Origin: Enterobacteriaceae bacterium ESL0689
GTDB lineage: Bacteria; Pseudomonadota; Gammaproteobacteria; Enterobacterales; Enterobacteriaceae
Length of the DNA: 64,000 nucleotides
Direction of reading: 5' to 3'
Assembly (NCBI GenBank): GCA_029433525.1
Contig: JAQTIF010000002.1
Span: 707,853 to 771,852, forward strand
The first letter of the stretch is position 1; each line of letters opens with the position of its first letter. Below, in pieces: positions 31,584 through 42,521 of the stretch. The notes under the pieces were generated by a model, which saw only the letters and a program-made list of their open reading frames with translations, did not search any database and was not told the DNA's origin. The position numbers were made by a program, and so were the translations under genes.

Positions 31584-33479
31584 TTATGCTTCCAGATCGG
31601 CCAGGTCGCCTTTTTCCTGCAACCAGTTGCGTCTGTCTTCCGAGCGTTTACGCGCTAATAACATATCCATTATTGCCGTGGTTTGCTGCTCATCCTGTTC
31701 ATCGATAACCAGTTGCACCAGGCGACGGGTATTGGGATCAAGGGTTGTTTCACGCAACTGCATAGGATTCATTTCCCCCAGACCTTTAAAGCGCTGAACA
31801 TTAGGCTTACCTTTTTTGCGTTTCAGTTGCTCCAGCACCCCGGCTTTTTCCTCTTCGGTCAGCGCATAGAAAACCTCTTTCCCCAGGTCAATACGATACA
31901 GCGGCGGTAGCGCAACGTAGATATGGCCGTGACGTACCAGTGTGCGGAAATGCTTAACAAACAGAGCGCATAGCAGCGTAGCGATATGCAGCCCATCGGA
32001 GTCTGCATCGGCCAGAATACAAATTTTGCCATAGCGTAGCTGGCTCAAATCATCACTGTCCGGGTCGATACCGATGGCCACCGAGATATCATGCACCTCT
32101 TGCGAGGCCAGCACTTCATCAGAAGAGACCTCCCAGGTATTGAGGATTTTCCCTTTCAGCGGCATGATGGCCTGGTATTCACGGTCCCGCGCCTGCTTGG
32201 CGGAGCCGCCCGCGGAGTCACCTTCCACCAGAAAAAGTTCGGTACGCTGTAAATCCTGAGCGGTGCAGTCCACCAGTTTGCCAGGTAATGCCGGGCCGCT
32301 GGTCAGTTTTTTACGCACGACCTTTTTGGCGGCTCGCATCCGCCGCTGAGCACTGGAAATAACCATCTCAGCCAGCAGTTCTGCCGCCTGTACATTCTGA
32401 TTTAGCCACAAGCTGAAAGCATCTTTCACCACGCCGGAAACAAATGCTGCGCACTGGCGCGATGAAAGCCGCTCTTTTGTCTGTCCGGCAAATTGTGGGT
32501 CTTGCATTTTGACTGACAGAACATAGGCGCAGCGTTCCCAGATATCGTCTGCCGACAGCTTCACACCACGCGGCAAAATATTGCGGTATTCGCAAAATTC
32601 ACGCATGGCGTCGAGTAATCCCTGACGCAGGCCATTGACGTGCGTGCCTCCCTGCATCGTCGGGATCAGGTTTACATAGCTCTCGGTCAGCAGCTCTCCG
32701 CCCTCGGGCAGCCACAGTAACGCCCAGTCGACGGTTTCCACTTCACCGCTGAAACTACCGACAAAGGGCTTTTCCGGCAGTAACGGCAGGCCATTCACCG
32801 CTTCACACAGGTAGTCATTCAGGCCATCCTGGTAGCACCAGCGCTGTTCACTGTTGTTCACCTGATCACGAAAAATAATCTCGACGCCGGGGCAGAGGAC
32901 GGCTTTGGCTTTTAACAAATGGGTCAGACGCGAGACAGAAAAACGCGGGCTGTCAAAAAAGCTGTGATCGGGCCAGAAACGGACTTGTGTGCCAGTATTT
33001 CGTTTACCACAGGTGCCGGTGACGTGGAGATCTTCCACTTTATCGCCATTTTCAAAGGCGATGGTATAAATCTGACCACTACGACGGACGCCCACTTCAA
33101 CACGTTTCGACAGGGCGTTGACCACCGAGATCCCAACCCCGTGCAGCCCGCCGGAGAATTGATAATTCTTACTGGAAAATTTTCCTCCGGCATGCAGCCG
33201 ACAGAGGATCAATTCCACGGCCGGAACCCCCTCTTCAGGGTGGATATCCACAGGCATTCCGCGCCCGTCATCAACGACTTCCAGCGATTGATCGGCATAA
33301 AGTGTGACTTCTATCCGTTTTGCATACCCCGCCAGAGCTTCATCAACGCTATTATCAATCACCTCCTGAGCAAGATGGTTAGGGCGTGTGGTATCGGTAT
33401 ACATGCCTGGTCGACGGCGAACTGGCTCAAGCCCGGTGAGAACCTCGATGGCATCAGCGTTATATGAAGATTGTGTCAT
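31584..33479 (-). CDS. parE: DNA topoisomerase IV subunit B
   Basis: ATPase subunit of topoisomerase IV, which decatenates daughter chromosomes. 631 residues. GHKL ATPase motifs (EVIDNSVDEALAG, DDGRGMPVD, GGLHGVGISVVNALS), TOPRIM (FLVEGDSAGGSAKQ and ILADADSDGLHI), and a conserved C-terminus with PMQLRETTLDP. It heads toward the intergenic hairpin. Order parE-yqiA-cpdA matches E. coli. Confidence 0.98.
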   Translation of the reverse strand: MTQSSYNADAIEVLTGLEPVRRRPGMYTDTTRPNHLAQEVIDNSVDEALAGYAKRIEVTLYADQSLEVVDDGRGMPVDIHPEEGVPAVELILCRLHAGGKFSSKNYQFSGGLHGVGISVVNALSKRVEVGVRRSGQIYTIAFENGDKVEDLHVTGTCGKRNTGTQVRFWPDHSFFDSPRFSVSRLTHLLKAKAVLCPGVEIIFRDQVNNSEQRWCYQDGLNDYLCEAVNGLPLLPEKPFVGSFSGEVETVDWALLWLPEGGELLTESYVNLIPTMQGGTHVNGLRQGLLDAMREFCEYRNILPRGVKLSADDIWERCAYVLSVKMQDPQFAGQTKERLSSRQCAAFVSGVVKDAFSLWLNQNVQAAELLAEMVISSAQRRMRAAKKVVRKKLTSGPALPGKLVDCTAQDLQRTELFLVEGDSAGGSAKQARDREYQAIMPLKGKILNTWEVSSDEVLASQEVHDISVAIGIDPDSDDLSQLRYGKICILADADSDGLHIATLLCALFVKHFRTLVRHGHIYVALPPLYRIDLGKEVFYALTEEEKAGVLEQLKRKKGKPNVQRFKGLGEMNPMQLRETTLDPNTRRLVQLVIDEQDEQQTTAIMDMLLARKRSEDRRNWLQEKGDLADLEA

Positions 33480-33513
33480 GATGTGTATCTATTCACTGAT
33501 CGTATCGGGTTGC

Positions 33514-34089
33514 TTAACGCAAACCCAAAAAATGGATAATGTGACTGAAATGATCTGCAAAATTGACAAACGCATGATTTCCTCCCTCCTGCACTGTCTG
33601 CCGACAGGCCGCGTAGTAAGCAACCACCTGGCGATAATCAAGGACTTCATCGCCTGTTTGTTGGAGTAGCCAGATTAAATCAGGCGCTTCAAGGGGATCT
33701 ATCTGCATGACTTTGAGATCGTAAATATGGCGAGACTCTAGCACATATTGCTGCCCGGTGTATGGATTCTGATTAACGCCAAGATAGTGGCTGAGTAACT
33801 CAAAAGGGCGCACTGCCGGATTAATCACCACCGCAGGTAACATAAAGCACTGCGATAACCAGGTTGCGTAATAGCCCCCCAACGACGAACCTACCACGCC
33901 AAGGGGTTCCCCGCCTTGCTCAAGCACGATGGCTTCCAGTAACTCGGCCACCCTGACCGGGCAAACCGGAAGTTCCGGTACTATCATGGTGATCTCAGGG
34001 CTGGTCTGTGCCAGCCATGTTTTCAACGCCGTCGCTTTTACTGAGCGTGGTGAGCTATTAAAACCATGCAAATAGAGGAGTGTAGACAT
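33514..34089 (-). CDS. yqiA: Esterase YqiA
   Basis: Alpha/beta-hydrolase esterase of about 191 residues, starting [16 protein letters not shown] (34089). Oxyanion region LHGF, nucleophile elbow GSSLGGYYA, acid region QTGDEVLDY and catalytic His in GGNHAF. Start overlaps the cpdA stop by one base (TGATG). Physiological substrate unknown; palmitoyl-CoA and nitrophenyl esters are reported for the family. Confidence 0.94.
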   Translation of the reverse strand: MSTLLYLHGFNSSPRSVKATALKTWLAQTSPEITMIVPELPVCPVRVAELLEAIVLEQGGEPLGVVGSSLGGYYATWLSQCFMLPAVVINPAVRPFELLSHYLGVNQNPYTGQQYVLESRHIYDLKVMQIDPLEAPDLIWLLQQTGDEVLDYRQVVAYYAACRQTVQEGGNHAFVNFADHFSHIIHFLGLR

Positions 34090-34916
34090 CAGTATCCTTC
34101 TGAAGCAATATCCGGGCAAAACCGCGTGCTATTAAGACGACAGACTTCAGTGGTTAATGTGCCGTCAGGATGCAGCGTTAACCAGCGCCAGCCAGGTGGC
34201 TGGGTATCGAGGGTAAAACTGGCACAATAGGGCTTAAATTGTACGCAAGTCGATGGGGTAGCCATCACCTGTCGCCCGTGCCAGCTGGCTTCCATCGCCT
34301 GATGAATATGGCCACACAACAGATGCTGCACGCGAGGAAAAGCAGATAATACCTGATCCAGCGCACCGGCATTACGCAAACTGTGTTGATCAAGCCAGCG
34401 ACAGCCTGAGGGCAAGGGATGATGATGTAACAGCAATAAGGTATAGCGCTCAGGTGTCTCTGCCAGCTTACTTGCCAGCCACTGTAGCTGAAATTCGCTG
34501 AGTTCACCATGAGGTACACCCACAAGCTGGCTATCGAGTAATAAGATTTGCCAGTGCTGACCCAGCAAAACTTGCCTGGCGCCAGAGATACCGGCGGCTT
34601 GCAGCGCGCTGTGCATGGCAGGCTGAAAATCATGATTACCCGGTAGCCAGACACAAGGTGCGGTTAAATCGGCTACTCCTGTCGCAAAATGTTGATAAGC
34701 GGCGCTGGATTGATCCTGCGCTAAATCGCCAGTTGCGACAATCAGATCGTATTTTTGTTGCGAAGCACGGATGGCATCCAGCACCGCCTGATAGCTATCC
34801 CAGGTATTGATGCCTAATAGCGTTTCATGTTTTTCAGCAAACAAATGAGTATCAGTAATTTGTAATATCCTGACGCTGGACTCATCGGCCAGCGGCAGAT
34901 TTAACAGACTTTCCAA
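34089..34916 (-). CDS. cpdA: 3',5'-cyclic-AMP phosphodiesterase
   Basis: Hydrolyses cAMP to AMP, lowering CRP activity. 275 residues, E. coli length. Metallophosphatase motifs in order: DTHLF (D-x-H), [18 protein letters not shown] and GHIH. Coupled to yqiA downstream and 24 bases after yqiB. Confidence 0.96.
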   Translation of the reverse strand: MESLLNLPLADESSVRILQITDTHLFAEKHETLLGINTWDSYQAVLDAIRASQQKYDLIVATGDLAQDQSSAAYQHFATGVADLTAPCVWLPGNHDFQPAMHSALQAAGISGARQVLLGQHWQILLLDSQLVGVPHGELSEFQLQWLASKLAETPERYTLLLLHHHPLPSGCRWLDQHSLRNAGALDQVLSAFPRVQHLLCGHIHQAMEASWHGRQVMATPSTCVQFKPYCASFTLDTQPPGWRWLTLHPDGTLTTEVCRLNSTRFCPDIASEGY

Positions 34917-34940
34917 ATGGTGTCCTTAGGTTTAACGATG

Positions 34941-35363
34941 CTAACAAACCGGAATCGCCATCGCTCTATGTGCTAAACAATACCTTAGCCAATCGGCCAG
35001 AAACTGATTGATTTGATATTTTTCGTCGCGCTGATGCAACTTTTTATTAGGATAATCATACTTTGCTTTAAAGTGAGAAATCTGCCGGGTTGAACACACT
35101 TCCGCGACTCTCGCGTCGTAATAAAGCCGTACCATCATGGTCGGAAAACCCCACGCATTCATCACCGGAACGACCTGCTCAATCGACACCAGGCTTGTGT
35201 AACGGGTCGATTCGACAAGCGTTAAGCGATATTGTACATGATTGACCTGATAAGTCGCCCTGGCACCGATAGTATCAGTAGAGGGTAATAAACGGTGCAA
35301 CTGTGCAAAATTGGTTTCACACAAGCGCATCATGGCCGGAAAATCAGGCGTATAACGTTTCAT
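34941..35363 (-). CDS. yqiB: DUF1249 family protein YqiB
   Basis: 140 residues from [19 protein letters not shown], the E. coli length. Function unknown. Conserved segments [24 protein letters not shown] and [16 protein letters not shown]. Its ATG overlaps the nudF stop by four bases (ATGA), so it is co-translated with nudF. Confidence 0.93.
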   Translation of the reverse strand: MKRYTPDFPAMMRLCETNFAQLHRLLPSTDTIGARATYQVNHVQYRLTLVESTRYTSLVSIEQVVPVMNAWGFPTMMVRLYYDARVAEVCSTRQISHFKAKYDYPNKKLHQRDEKYQINQFLADWLRYCLAHRAMAIPVC

Positions 35364-35992
35364 TTCATCCACTCAGCCTGTAATTGATGATAGTGCAATT
35401 GTAGCCATTGCAAGGCGATGACGGCGGCGGCATTGTCAATTTTGCCCTCTTCGAGCCACTGATAAGCACACGCCCGGCTCACCACATGAACGCGGATATC
35501 TTCATGCTCTTCGGCGAGACCGTGAACCCCTTTGGCGGTTGTTGCGTCCACTTCGCCCACCAGGATAGATAACCGTTCATGAAGACCACCCGGGCTTGAA
35601 AGATAACTGATAACCGGTTTGACGCGCGCCACTTTGATACCAGCTTCCTCTTCCGCTTCACGGCGCACGACCTCTTCAGGGGTCTCGCCCGCTTCTTTTT
35701 TTCCGGCAATAATTTCCAGTTGCCAGGGGGTGTCAGCGACATCATACGCGGCGATCCGAATCTGTTCGATTAGGACCACTTCGTCACGTCGTGGGTCAAA
35801 AGGGAGCAAAGCGGCCGCATTATCACTGTAAAAAACTTCGCGCCTGACTTCACCGCTCCAGCCACCATTAAACAAACGATGGCGAAAACGGTATCGATCC
35901 AGTGAAAAAAAACCACGATACAATGGTTCGCGTGCAATAATTTCTACATCATCTTTCGTAAAGGTAACGCCAGGCTGATTAAGATTACGCAT
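35360..35992 (-). CDS. nudF: ADP-ribose pyrophosphatase
   Basis: Nudix hydrolase that cleaves ADP-ribose. 210 residues; Nudix box [23 protein letters not shown] fits G-x5-E-x7-REUxEExGU. First gene of the nudF-yqiB-cpdA-yqiA-parE run, divergent from tolC. Confidence 0.96.
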   Translation of the reverse strand: MRNLNQPGVTFTKDDVEIIAREPLYRGFFSLDRYRFRHRLFNGGWSGEVRREVFYSDNAAALLPFDPRRDEVVLIEQIRIAAYDVADTPWQLEIIAGKKEAGETPEEVVRREAEEEAGIKVARVKPVISYLSSPGGLHERLSILVGEVDATTAKGVHGLAEEHEDIRVHVVSRACAYQWLEEGKIDNAAAVIALQWLQLHYHQLQAEWMK

Positions 35993-36086
35993 AATTTTTA
36001 CCTCGTATATTCAAAAGCAGGATTTTATAAGTGGTTTGACTACCGTTTTTCAGTTTGTATGTTAGATTGACGTAAACTAACGCCAG

Positions 36087-36131
36087 ATGGCACGTAACGC
36101 TAACCTTTTACCTGGAAAGAATCGCTACAAT
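36087..36131 (+). promoter_or_regulatory. Candidate Mar-Sox-Rob box and -10 element for tolC
   Basis: ATGGCACGTAACGCTAACC (36087-36105) fits the marbox pattern AYnGCACnnWnnRYYAAAY closely, and TACAAT (36126-36131) follows as a -10. The tolC promoter region is a known target of MarA, SoxS and Rob in E. coli. Confidence 0.6.
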
Positions 36132-36184
36132 CCGCAAATATAGACAATTTGGGTTGCCTTTATGCTTCACAACAAGGAATGCAA

Positions 36185-37549
36185 ATGAAGAAATTTTTCC
36201 CCATCCTTATCGGCTTGGGTTTGACTGGTTTTAGTACGCTAAGCCAGGCAGAAGACCTGATACAGGTTTATCAACAAGCGCGTGTCAGCAATCCTGATCT
36301 GCGTAAATCGGCTGCAGACCGCGATGCTGCGTTTGAAAAAATCAATGAATCACGGAGTCCGTTGTTGCCTCAGCTGGGTCTGGGGGCTGATTATAACTAT
36401 AACAATGGTTATCGTGATGCCAATGGCGTCAACTCCAGAGCAGCCGGGGGCTCACTGCAGCTCACACAAACCCTGTTCGATTTATCGAAATGGCGTGCTC
36501 TGACACTGCAGGAAAAAACCGCCGGTATCCAGGATGTCGCCTATCAATCCGATCAGCAAACGCTGATCCTCAATACCGCGACGGCTTACTTTAATGTCCT
36601 CAGTGCGATTGATTCACTTTCCTATGTTGAGGCGCAAAAACAGGCTATCTATCGCCAGTTAGATCAGACAACACAACGTTTTAACGTTGGTCTCGTGGCC
36701 ATTACTGACGTACAAAATGCCCGTTCACAATATGATTCCGTGCTGGCGAGTGAAGTCACCGCGCGCAATAATCTTGATAACAGGATGGAAGAGTTACGTC
36801 AGATCACCGGTAATAGCTATCCGATGCTGGCGTCACTGAATATTCAGACCTTTACCACCAGTAAACCGCAGGCGGTGAACACCCTGCTGAAAGAAGCAGA
36901 AAGCCGTAATCTGTCCCTGTTGCAGGCGCGTCTGGGTGAAGATCTGGCGCGTGAGCAAATCCGTCAGGCACAGGATGGACATCTGCCAGTGCTGGGACTC
37001 AGCGCGTCAACCGGTGTGACCCGAACCCGCTATAGCGGTTCTCAGACAAACAATGGCCGATATTCTGATAATAATATGGGACAAAATACCGTCGGTCTGA
37101 GTTTCTCGTTACCGTTATATCAGGGCGGACGGGTCAACTCACAAGTCAAACAGGCTCAGTTCAACTTTGTTAGCGCCAGTGAGCAACTGGAAAGTACGCA
37201 CCGTAAAGTCGTGCAAACGGTTCACTCCTCATTTAACAATGTCAATGCCTCCATCAGTAGCATTAATGCTTATAAGCAGGCTGTGGTGTCGGCGCAAAGT
37301 TCGCTGGACGCGATGGAAGCGGGCTATTCAGTCGGAACCCGTACTATTGTTGATGTGCTCAATGCCACCACCATGCTGTACGACGCGAAACAACAGCTCT
37401 CCAGCGCGCGCTATAATTATCTGATTCACCAGCTCAATATTAAATCCGCGCTCGGAACACTTAATGAGCAGGATCTGGTGACGATGAATAAGACGCTGGG
37501 GCAACCTGTCTCTACATCGCCGGATGTTGTCGCACCAGAAAACCACTGA
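36185..37549 (+). CDS. tolC: Outer-membrane efflux channel TolC
   Basis: Trimeric channel-tunnel partner of AcrAB and other pumps. 454 residues from MKKFFPILIGLGLTGFSTLSQA (signal peptide). Two OEP repeats: VYQQARVSNPDLRKS with FNVGLVAITDVQNARSQYD, and LLQARLGEDLAREQIRQAQ with YSVGTRTIVDVLNATTMLYDA. E. coli pre-TolC is 493 residues; here the protein ends soon after NEQDL...VSTSPDVVAP, lacking most of the disordered tail that is dispensable in E. coli. Start is 36185, after AAGGAA. Confidence 0.96.
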   Translation: MKKFFPILIGLGLTGFSTLSQAEDLIQVYQQARVSNPDLRKSAADRDAAFEKINESRSPLLPQLGLGADYNYNNGYRDANGVNSRAAGGSLQLTQTLFDLSKWRALTLQEKTAGIQDVAYQSDQQTLILNTATAYFNVLSAIDSLSYVEAQKQAIYRQLDQTTQRFNVGLVAITDVQNARSQYDSVLASEVTARNNLDNRMEELRQITGNSYPMLASLNIQTFTTSKPQAVNTLLKEAESRNLSLLQARLGEDLAREQIRQAQDGHLPVLGLSASTGVTRTRYSGSQTNNGRYSDNNMGQNTVGLSFSLPLYQGGRVNSQVKQAQFNFVSASEQLESTHRKVVQTVHSSFNNVNASISSINAYKQAVVSAQSSLDAMEAGYSVGTRTIVDVLNATTMLYDAKQQLSSARYNYLIHQLNIKSALGTLNEQDLVTMNKTLGQPVSTSPDVVAPENH

Positions 37550-37756
37550 CTGATACCATTGATGCCGCATCAGCGGCATCTTTCGGTCACCGCCAGGAGG
37601 ATCGCCGTGGTCAATATTTTTGGTTATCTACCGCAGTTGTCAAAAAATATTCTGTTGTTTTATCATACGTTACTTCATTTCTCACCCTGTATCCTCTATT
37701 CTCTACTTATTAATATGTGCCGGAATCGTATCCTGCTGAACATGGAAAAAAAGAGC

Positions 37757-38395
37757 ATGAAACGGACAAAAAATATTAACCATTCTGCTTTCCGCAAGTA
37801 TTGGGGAGCACGCCATCTGACCCCAGTTGCCCTTGCCATAGCCGCGACCTTCACGCTCGCCGGATGTGAAAAATCTGATGAAACAGTATCTCTGTATCAA
37901 AACGCAGAGGACTGCTCGGCCGCTAACCCGGATAAACGCGCAGAATGTACGACAGCATTCAACGCCGCTGAACAGGAAGCCGCCCGTACCGCACCTAAAT
38001 ATGACACCCATGAAGACTGCATTGCTGAATTTGGTGAAGGCCAGTGTCGTCAGGAATATCAGAGACACGGAGGCAGTATCTGGATGCCACTGATGGCAGG
38101 ATATATGATGGCGCGGATGACCGGCGGTGGCTTTGGTGCACAACAACCGTTGTTCACCTCAAAGACCCCGACGAGTCCCGCCTATGGCCAGTATACGGAT
38201 GCCAGTGGGAGGAGCTACGGCGCTGCGCAGCCAGGCCGGACAATCAATGTGCCCAAGAGCGCCATGGCGCCTAAACCGACAACCACCCGTACTATCACCC
38301 GTGGCGGTTTTGGTCAGAGCGTAACACAACAGGCGGCTATGCAGCGCCACGCCGCGAGTTCTAAATCATCATCAAGACATTCTACGGGTGGCTAA
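37757..38395 (+). CDS. ygiB: UPF0441 lipoprotein-like protein YgiB
   Basis: 212 residues from [20 protein letters not shown] (an ATG five codons earlier is also possible). The segment [19 protein letters not shown] has a lipobox-like LAGC, and the Gly-rich [25 protein letters not shown] and repeated TRGGFG are family features. E. coli YgiB is slightly longer, with a Gln-rich insert missing here. In operon with ygiC (6-base gap); ygiBC lie downstream of tolC as in E. coli. Confidence 0.92.
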   Translation: MKRTKNINHSAFRKYWGARHLTPVALAIAATFTLAGCEKSDETVSLYQNAEDCSAANPDKRAECTTAFNAAEQEAARTAPKYDTHEDCIAEFGEGQCRQEYQRHGGSIWMPLMAGYMMARMTGGGFGAQQPLFTSKTPTSPAYGQYTDASGRSYGAAQPGRTINVPKSAMAPKPTTTRTITRGGFGQSVTQQAAMQRHAASSKSSSRHSTGG

Positions 38396-38401
38396 ATCAG
38401 T

Positions 38402-39562
38402 ATGGAAAGAATCACTATTGCCGAACGCCCGGACTGGCGCGAAAAGGCAACTGAATATGGCTTCAACTTTCATACTCTGTATGGCGAACCCTACTGGAGT
38501 GAAGAAGCCTATTATAAATTCACCCTGCCACAGGTTGAAAAGCTGGAGGAGGTCACGGCTGAACTTCACCAGATGTGCCTGCAGGTGGTGGAGAAAGTCG
38601 TTGCCAGCGATGCGCTGATGACCCGATTTTGTATTCCAGAGCATAGCTGGAATTTCGTCCGCCATGCCTGGCAAACCCGGCAACCGTCACTCTATTCGCG
38701 CCTTGATCTTGCCTGGGATGGGACAGGAGAGCCCAAACTACTGGAAAACAATGCGGATACGCCCACCTCGTTATACGAAGCGGCTTTCTTTCAGTGGATC
38801 TGGCTGGAAGATCAGCTCAATGCCGGTTTATTACCGCCAGGCAGCGATCAATTCAACAGCCTGCAGGAAAAATTAATTGACCGTTTTACGATATTACGCG
38901 AGCAGTTTGGTTTCCCGCAACTGCATGTCGCCTGTTGTCGTGACAGTGAAGAAGATCGCGGCACGGTTCAGTATCTCCAGGATTGCGCGGCAGAAGCCGG
39001 GATCAGCACAGATTTTCTCTATATAGACGATATCGGCCTGGGCGAGAAAGGTCAGTTTACCGATCTGCAGGATCAGGTGATCAGCAATCTGTTTAAGCTC
39101 TATCCGTGGGAATATATGCTACGCGATATATTTTCTACCAAACTGGACGATGCTGGTGTTCGCTGGCTGGAACCCGCCTGGAAGTGTATTCTTTCTAATA
39201 AGGCGCTGCTGCCCCTGCTCTGGGAAATGTTTCCTCATCATCCGAATCTGCTGCCGGCCTATTTTTATGATGATACCTCTCCTCATATGGATAAGTACGT
39301 TGTCAAGCCGCTTTTCTCCCGTGAAGGGGCGAATGTTTCGATCATCGAAAAAGGTCACGTTGTGGAAACGGTCGAAGGCCCCTATGGTGAAGAGGGCATG
39401 ATCCGGCAGCAATTCCACCCGTTACCTCAGTTTGGTGATAGTTATACGCTAATCGGTAGCTGGCTGGTGGACGATCAACCGGCAGGTATTGGTATTCGTG
39501 AAGATCGGGCATTGATTACTCAGGATCTCTCGCGCTTCTATCCCCATATTTTTGTCGAATAA
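38402..39562 (+). CDS. ygiC: Glutathionylspermidine synthase-like ATP-grasp protein YgiC
   Basis: 386 residues; C-terminal domain of glutathionylspermidine synthase type, ATP-grasp fold, with [31 protein letters not shown] and [21 protein letters not shown]. The amidase half of the E. coli Gsp enzyme is absent, as in all YgiC proteins. Physiological substrate unknown. Downstream is a CCCGGTGA...TCACCGGG stem (39567-39597). Confidence 0.93.
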   Translation: MERITIAERPDWREKATEYGFNFHTLYGEPYWSEEAYYKFTLPQVEKLEEVTAELHQMCLQVVEKVVASDALMTRFCIPEHSWNFVRHAWQTRQPSLYSRLDLAWDGTGEPKLLENNADTPTSLYEAAFFQWIWLEDQLNAGLLPPGSDQFNSLQEKLIDRFTILREQFGFPQLHVACCRDSEEDRGTVQYLQDCAAEAGISTDFLYIDDIGLGEKGQFTDLQDQVISNLFKLYPWEYMLRDIFSTKLDDAGVRWLEPAWKCILSNKALLPLLWEMFPHHPNLLPAYFYDDTSPHMDKYVVKPLFSREGANVSIIEKGHVVETVEGPYGEEGMIRQQFHPLPQFGDSYTLIGSWLVDDQPAGIGIREDRALITQDLSRFYPHIFVE

Positions 39563-39628
39563 CACCGATCCCGGTGATGGTTCACCTGTCACCGGGGACG
39601 GTTAATCATATGGGCGCATTGACGTTTA

Positions 39629-40282
39629 TCAGCTGGCTTGCTGTTCATGCTGACGACGCCAGGCAATCAGATCAGCAATGGTTACCACCGGCATATTGTG
39701 CTGACGGGCAAATGCAACACATTGCGGTGCCCGCGCCATAGAGCCATCATCGTTCGTCAGCTCGCACAGTACCCCGGCTGGCTTCAGTCCCGCCAGTGTC
39801 ATCAGATCGATAGTGGCTTCGGTATGCCCGCCACGCACCAGCACACCGCCCGGCTGCGCACGTAACGGGAAAACATGACCTGGGCGATTCAGATCGCTGG
39901 GTCTGGCGTCATCAGCAATCGCGGCACGTATTGTGGTCACCCGATCAGAGGCTGAAACACCCGTGGTGACACCCGCTGCAGCTTCTATAGTGACCGTAAA
40001 TCCCGTGCCATATGCGCTGGTGTTATGCTCGACCATCATCGGCAGATCAAGCTGCTGACGACGCTGGTCGGTCAGGCACAAACACACAATGCCACTGCCG
40101 TGACGAATGGTCAGCGCCATCTGTTCGACGGTCATATTTTCGGCCGCAAAAACCATATCACCTTCATTTTCGCGGTTTTCATCATCAAGGACTATCACGC
40201 CACGCCCTTCGCGCAGCGCATCGCAGGCACGTTGTACACGTTCAAAAGCAGTACCGAATGTGGAAAAAAGCGACTGATTCAT
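39629..40282 (-). CDS. ribB: 3,4-dihydroxy-2-butanone 4-phosphate synthase
   Basis: Converts ribulose 5-phosphate to the four-carbon precursor of riboflavin. 217 residues, E. coli length. Acidic Mg-binding loop [32 protein letters not shown] segment (split by natural substitutions), and [13 protein letters not shown]. Controlled by the FMN riboswitch in its leader. Confidence 0.97.
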   Translation of the reverse strand: MNQSLFSTFGTAFERVQRACDALREGRGVIVLDDENRENEGDMVFAAENMTVEQMALTIRHGSGIVCLCLTDQRRQQLDLPMMVEHNTSAYGTGFTVTIEAAAGVTTGVSASDRVTTIRAAIADDARPSDLNRPGHVFPLRAQPGGVLVRGGHTEATIDLMTLAGLKPAGVLCELTNDDGSMARAPQCVAFARQHNMPVVTIADLIAWRRQHEQQAS

Positions 40283-40389
40283 GGTAAAAAGCCTCAGTAA
40301 AATTATGGTTACCAGAATCAGGGCAGTCTTAGGAGTGCCGGTTAAGCGGCAGAAGTTAACGCGAGCGGATCAATACCCGGCTGAGCTGT

Positions 40390-40567
40390 TACTCTCTCCC
40401 ATCCGGACTATTACCGTCGGCTCCGGGATCACACCGGATCTGCTGACCTTTTTGCTGGCGCAAAAAGCGCTTGCGGGCTTTCAACGCGATATCGGCAATA
40501 TTATTGCCGATTGATATCTCATTGATTTACCGCCGGTGGGGAATTACACCCCGCCCTGAGAATAAAC
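40390..40567 (-). promoter_or_regulatory. FMN riboswitch (RFN element) upstream of ribB
   Basis: On the minus strand the leader reads CTCAGGGCGGGGTG...ATTCCCCACCGGCGGT, then GTCAGCAGATCCGGTG and GAGCCGACGGTAATAGTC followed by CCGGATGGGAGAGAG. These are the conserved RFN core blocks in order. Binding of FMN is known to reduce ribB expression in E. coli. Confidence 0.93.
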
Positions 40568-40724
40568 GTTGTCACTATAACGCGATTGCACAAACCCGGC
40601 AATGTCTCTTTCAGCGTGTATTTTATCTCTTCGTCACAGGATGAGAAAACGACAAACATTTCTGATTAAGGTATTATCATCGGTACTACACTTAACTGAT
40701 CACTGTGCGCTGAAGTAAGAGGTA

Positions 40725-41015
40725 ATGATGATTGACCCGAAAAAAATCGAGCAACTCGCCCGCCAGATCCATGAATCTATCCCAAAAAGTCTTCGTGATT
40801 TTGGTGAGGATATGGAGAAAAAGATCCGTCAGATACTTCAGAGCCAGTTAACCCGCCTGGATTTGGTCAGCCGTGAAGAGTTTGATGTGCAGACTGAAGT
40901 GTTGCTGCGCACCCGCGAAAAACTGGCTTTACTGGAACAGCGTATGAGTCAACTGGAAAATCGTCTCGCGATGACCGAGCCCACAGAAAAAGCAAACTCA
41001 CCGGATACCCCGTAA
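40725..41015 (+). CDS. ubiK: Ubiquinone biosynthesis accessory factor UbiK
   Basis: Coiled-coil protein that binds UbiJ and promotes ubiquinone synthesis. 96 residues; [49 protein letters not shown] and a C-terminal coiled coil ([19 protein letters not shown]). Either of two adjacent ATG codons (40725 or 40728) may be used after AGAGG. Confidence 0.95.
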   Translation: MMIDPKKIEQLARQIHESIPKSLRDFGEDMEKKIRQILQSQLTRLDLVSREEFDVQTEVLLRTREKLALLEQRMSQLENRLAMTEPTEKANSPDTP

Positions 41016-41407
41016 AAATATTCTGCCAGCGACGGATTGACGAATAAGGTGGGTTTTATGTGCCTGCTTACCATAAGCTAAAAAAGCCGCCTGTTGGTCA
41101 TTTATCCTCGATTTATCATCGATGTGTTTTCTGAGAATAACAGCTCTCCCGGTTTTCTGGCGTGGGTATAATCAGTCAGATTACGCCGTATTCGGCAATG
41201 ATATACATTTGGCCGTGGTACTGTACGGCGGCAAAAATTTAACGATCAATAATCTCCAGCCGACAGGGCGCATGCGCCAGAAAAAGATATGCGGCATGAA
41301 TGATAATAATTTATTCTCTGTTGCGAAAAATAACGCATTGGCAAGTGGGCTGAGTCCTGTTACAACGTTAATTTAATATTACTACTCTTATAAATGGCAA
41401 AAAAATT
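41016..41407. other. Intergenic region between ubiK and proB
   Basis: 392 bases. Low-complexity and AT-rich near the proB start, where a promoter is expected. I see no tRNA or repeat here. An 84-codon frame (41122-41376) has no recognisable features. This is a synteny junction relative to E. coli, where ubiK and proB are far apart. Confidence 0.4.
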
Positions 41408-42511
41408 ATGAATCATCACCAGACGCTGGTGGTAAAACTGGGGACCAGTGTTTTAACCGGCGGCACCCGCCGCCTGAATCGTGCCCGTATTGTCGAACTG
41501 GTGCGCCAGTGCGCGCAACTGCATAGCGCAGGTCATCGGATTGTCATTGTGACATCCGGCGCTATTGCTGCCGGGCGAGAGCATCTTGGCTATCCGGAAC
41601 TACCAGCGACTATCGCCTCGAAACAACTGCTGGCCGCTGTCGGTCAGAGCCGTCTTATTCAGTTATGGGAACAGCTATTTTCCATTTATGGTATTCATAT
41701 CGGTCAGATGTTGCTGACCCGGGCAGATATGGAAGATCGTGAACGCTTTCTCAACGCGCGTGATACCCTGCATGCGTTGCTGGATAACCATATTGTGCCT
41801 GTGATTAATGAAAATGATGCGGTGGCGACCAGTGAAATAAAAGTCGGCGATAATGACAACCTTTCAGCGCTGGCAGCCATCCTCGCCGATGCGGATAAAC
41901 TGCTGTTGTTAACTGACCAGCCGGGGCTGTTTACTGCTGATCCCCGTTCCCATCCACAAGCCGAACTTATCCGGGATGTCTATAGCATTGATGATACCCT
42001 GCGCGCCATCGCCGGTGACAGCGTTTCCGGACTAGGCACAGGCGGGATGGGCACGAAATTACAGGCGGCGGATGTTGCTTGTCGGGCAGGGATCGACACG
42101 ATTATTGCTGCCGGTAACCGTCCTGGCGTCATTACTGACGCCATCAACAATCTCGCGACGGGGACACATTTTCATCCCCAGCCATCACCGCTGGAAAACC
42201 GTAAACGCTGGATCTTTGGTGCGCCACCGGCCGGAGAAATTACGATTGATACCGGTGCCACACACGCCATTTTACAAAAAGGAAGCTCTCTGCTCCCGAA
42301 AGGCATCAAAACGGTCGTGGGTAACTTCTCACGCGGTGAAGTGATACGTATCCGTAGCCACGAAGGGCAGGATATTGCCCACGGCGTGAGTCGCTATAAC
42401 AGTGATGCGCTGCGGATCATTGCCGGTAAACACTCACAACAAATTAATACGATTCTGGGCTATGAATATGGCCCGGTAGCGGTCCATCGCGATGATATGA
42501 TTATTCGTTAA
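41408..42511 (+). CDS. proB: Glutamate 5-kinase
   Basis: First step of proline synthesis, feedback-inhibited by proline. 367 residues, E. coli length. Amino-acid kinase domain ([57 protein letters not shown]) and C-terminal PUA domain ([18 protein letters not shown]). Followed by proA at ten bases. Confidence 0.97.
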   Translation: MNHHQTLVVKLGTSVLTGGTRRLNRARIVELVRQCAQLHSAGHRIVIVTSGAIAAGREHLGYPELPATIASKQLLAAVGQSRLIQLWEQLFSIYGIHIGQMLLTRADMEDRERFLNARDTLHALLDNHIVPVINENDAVATSEIKVGDNDNLSALAAILADADKLLLLTDQPGLFTADPRSHPQAELIRDVYSIDDTLRAIAGDSVSGLGTGGMGTKLQAADVACRAGIDTIIAAGNRPGVITDAINNLATGTHFHPQPSPLENRKRWIFGAPPAGEITIDTGATHAILQKGSSLLPKGIKTVVGNFSRGEVIRIRSHEGQDIAHGVSRYNSDALRIIAGKHSQQINTILGYEYGPVAVHRDDMIIR

Positions 42512-42521
42512 GGAAATGAAA

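Noticed and set aside
41122..41376. 84-codon frame between ubiK and proB
   Set aside because: No ribosome site, no recognisable domain, composition unlike neighbours.
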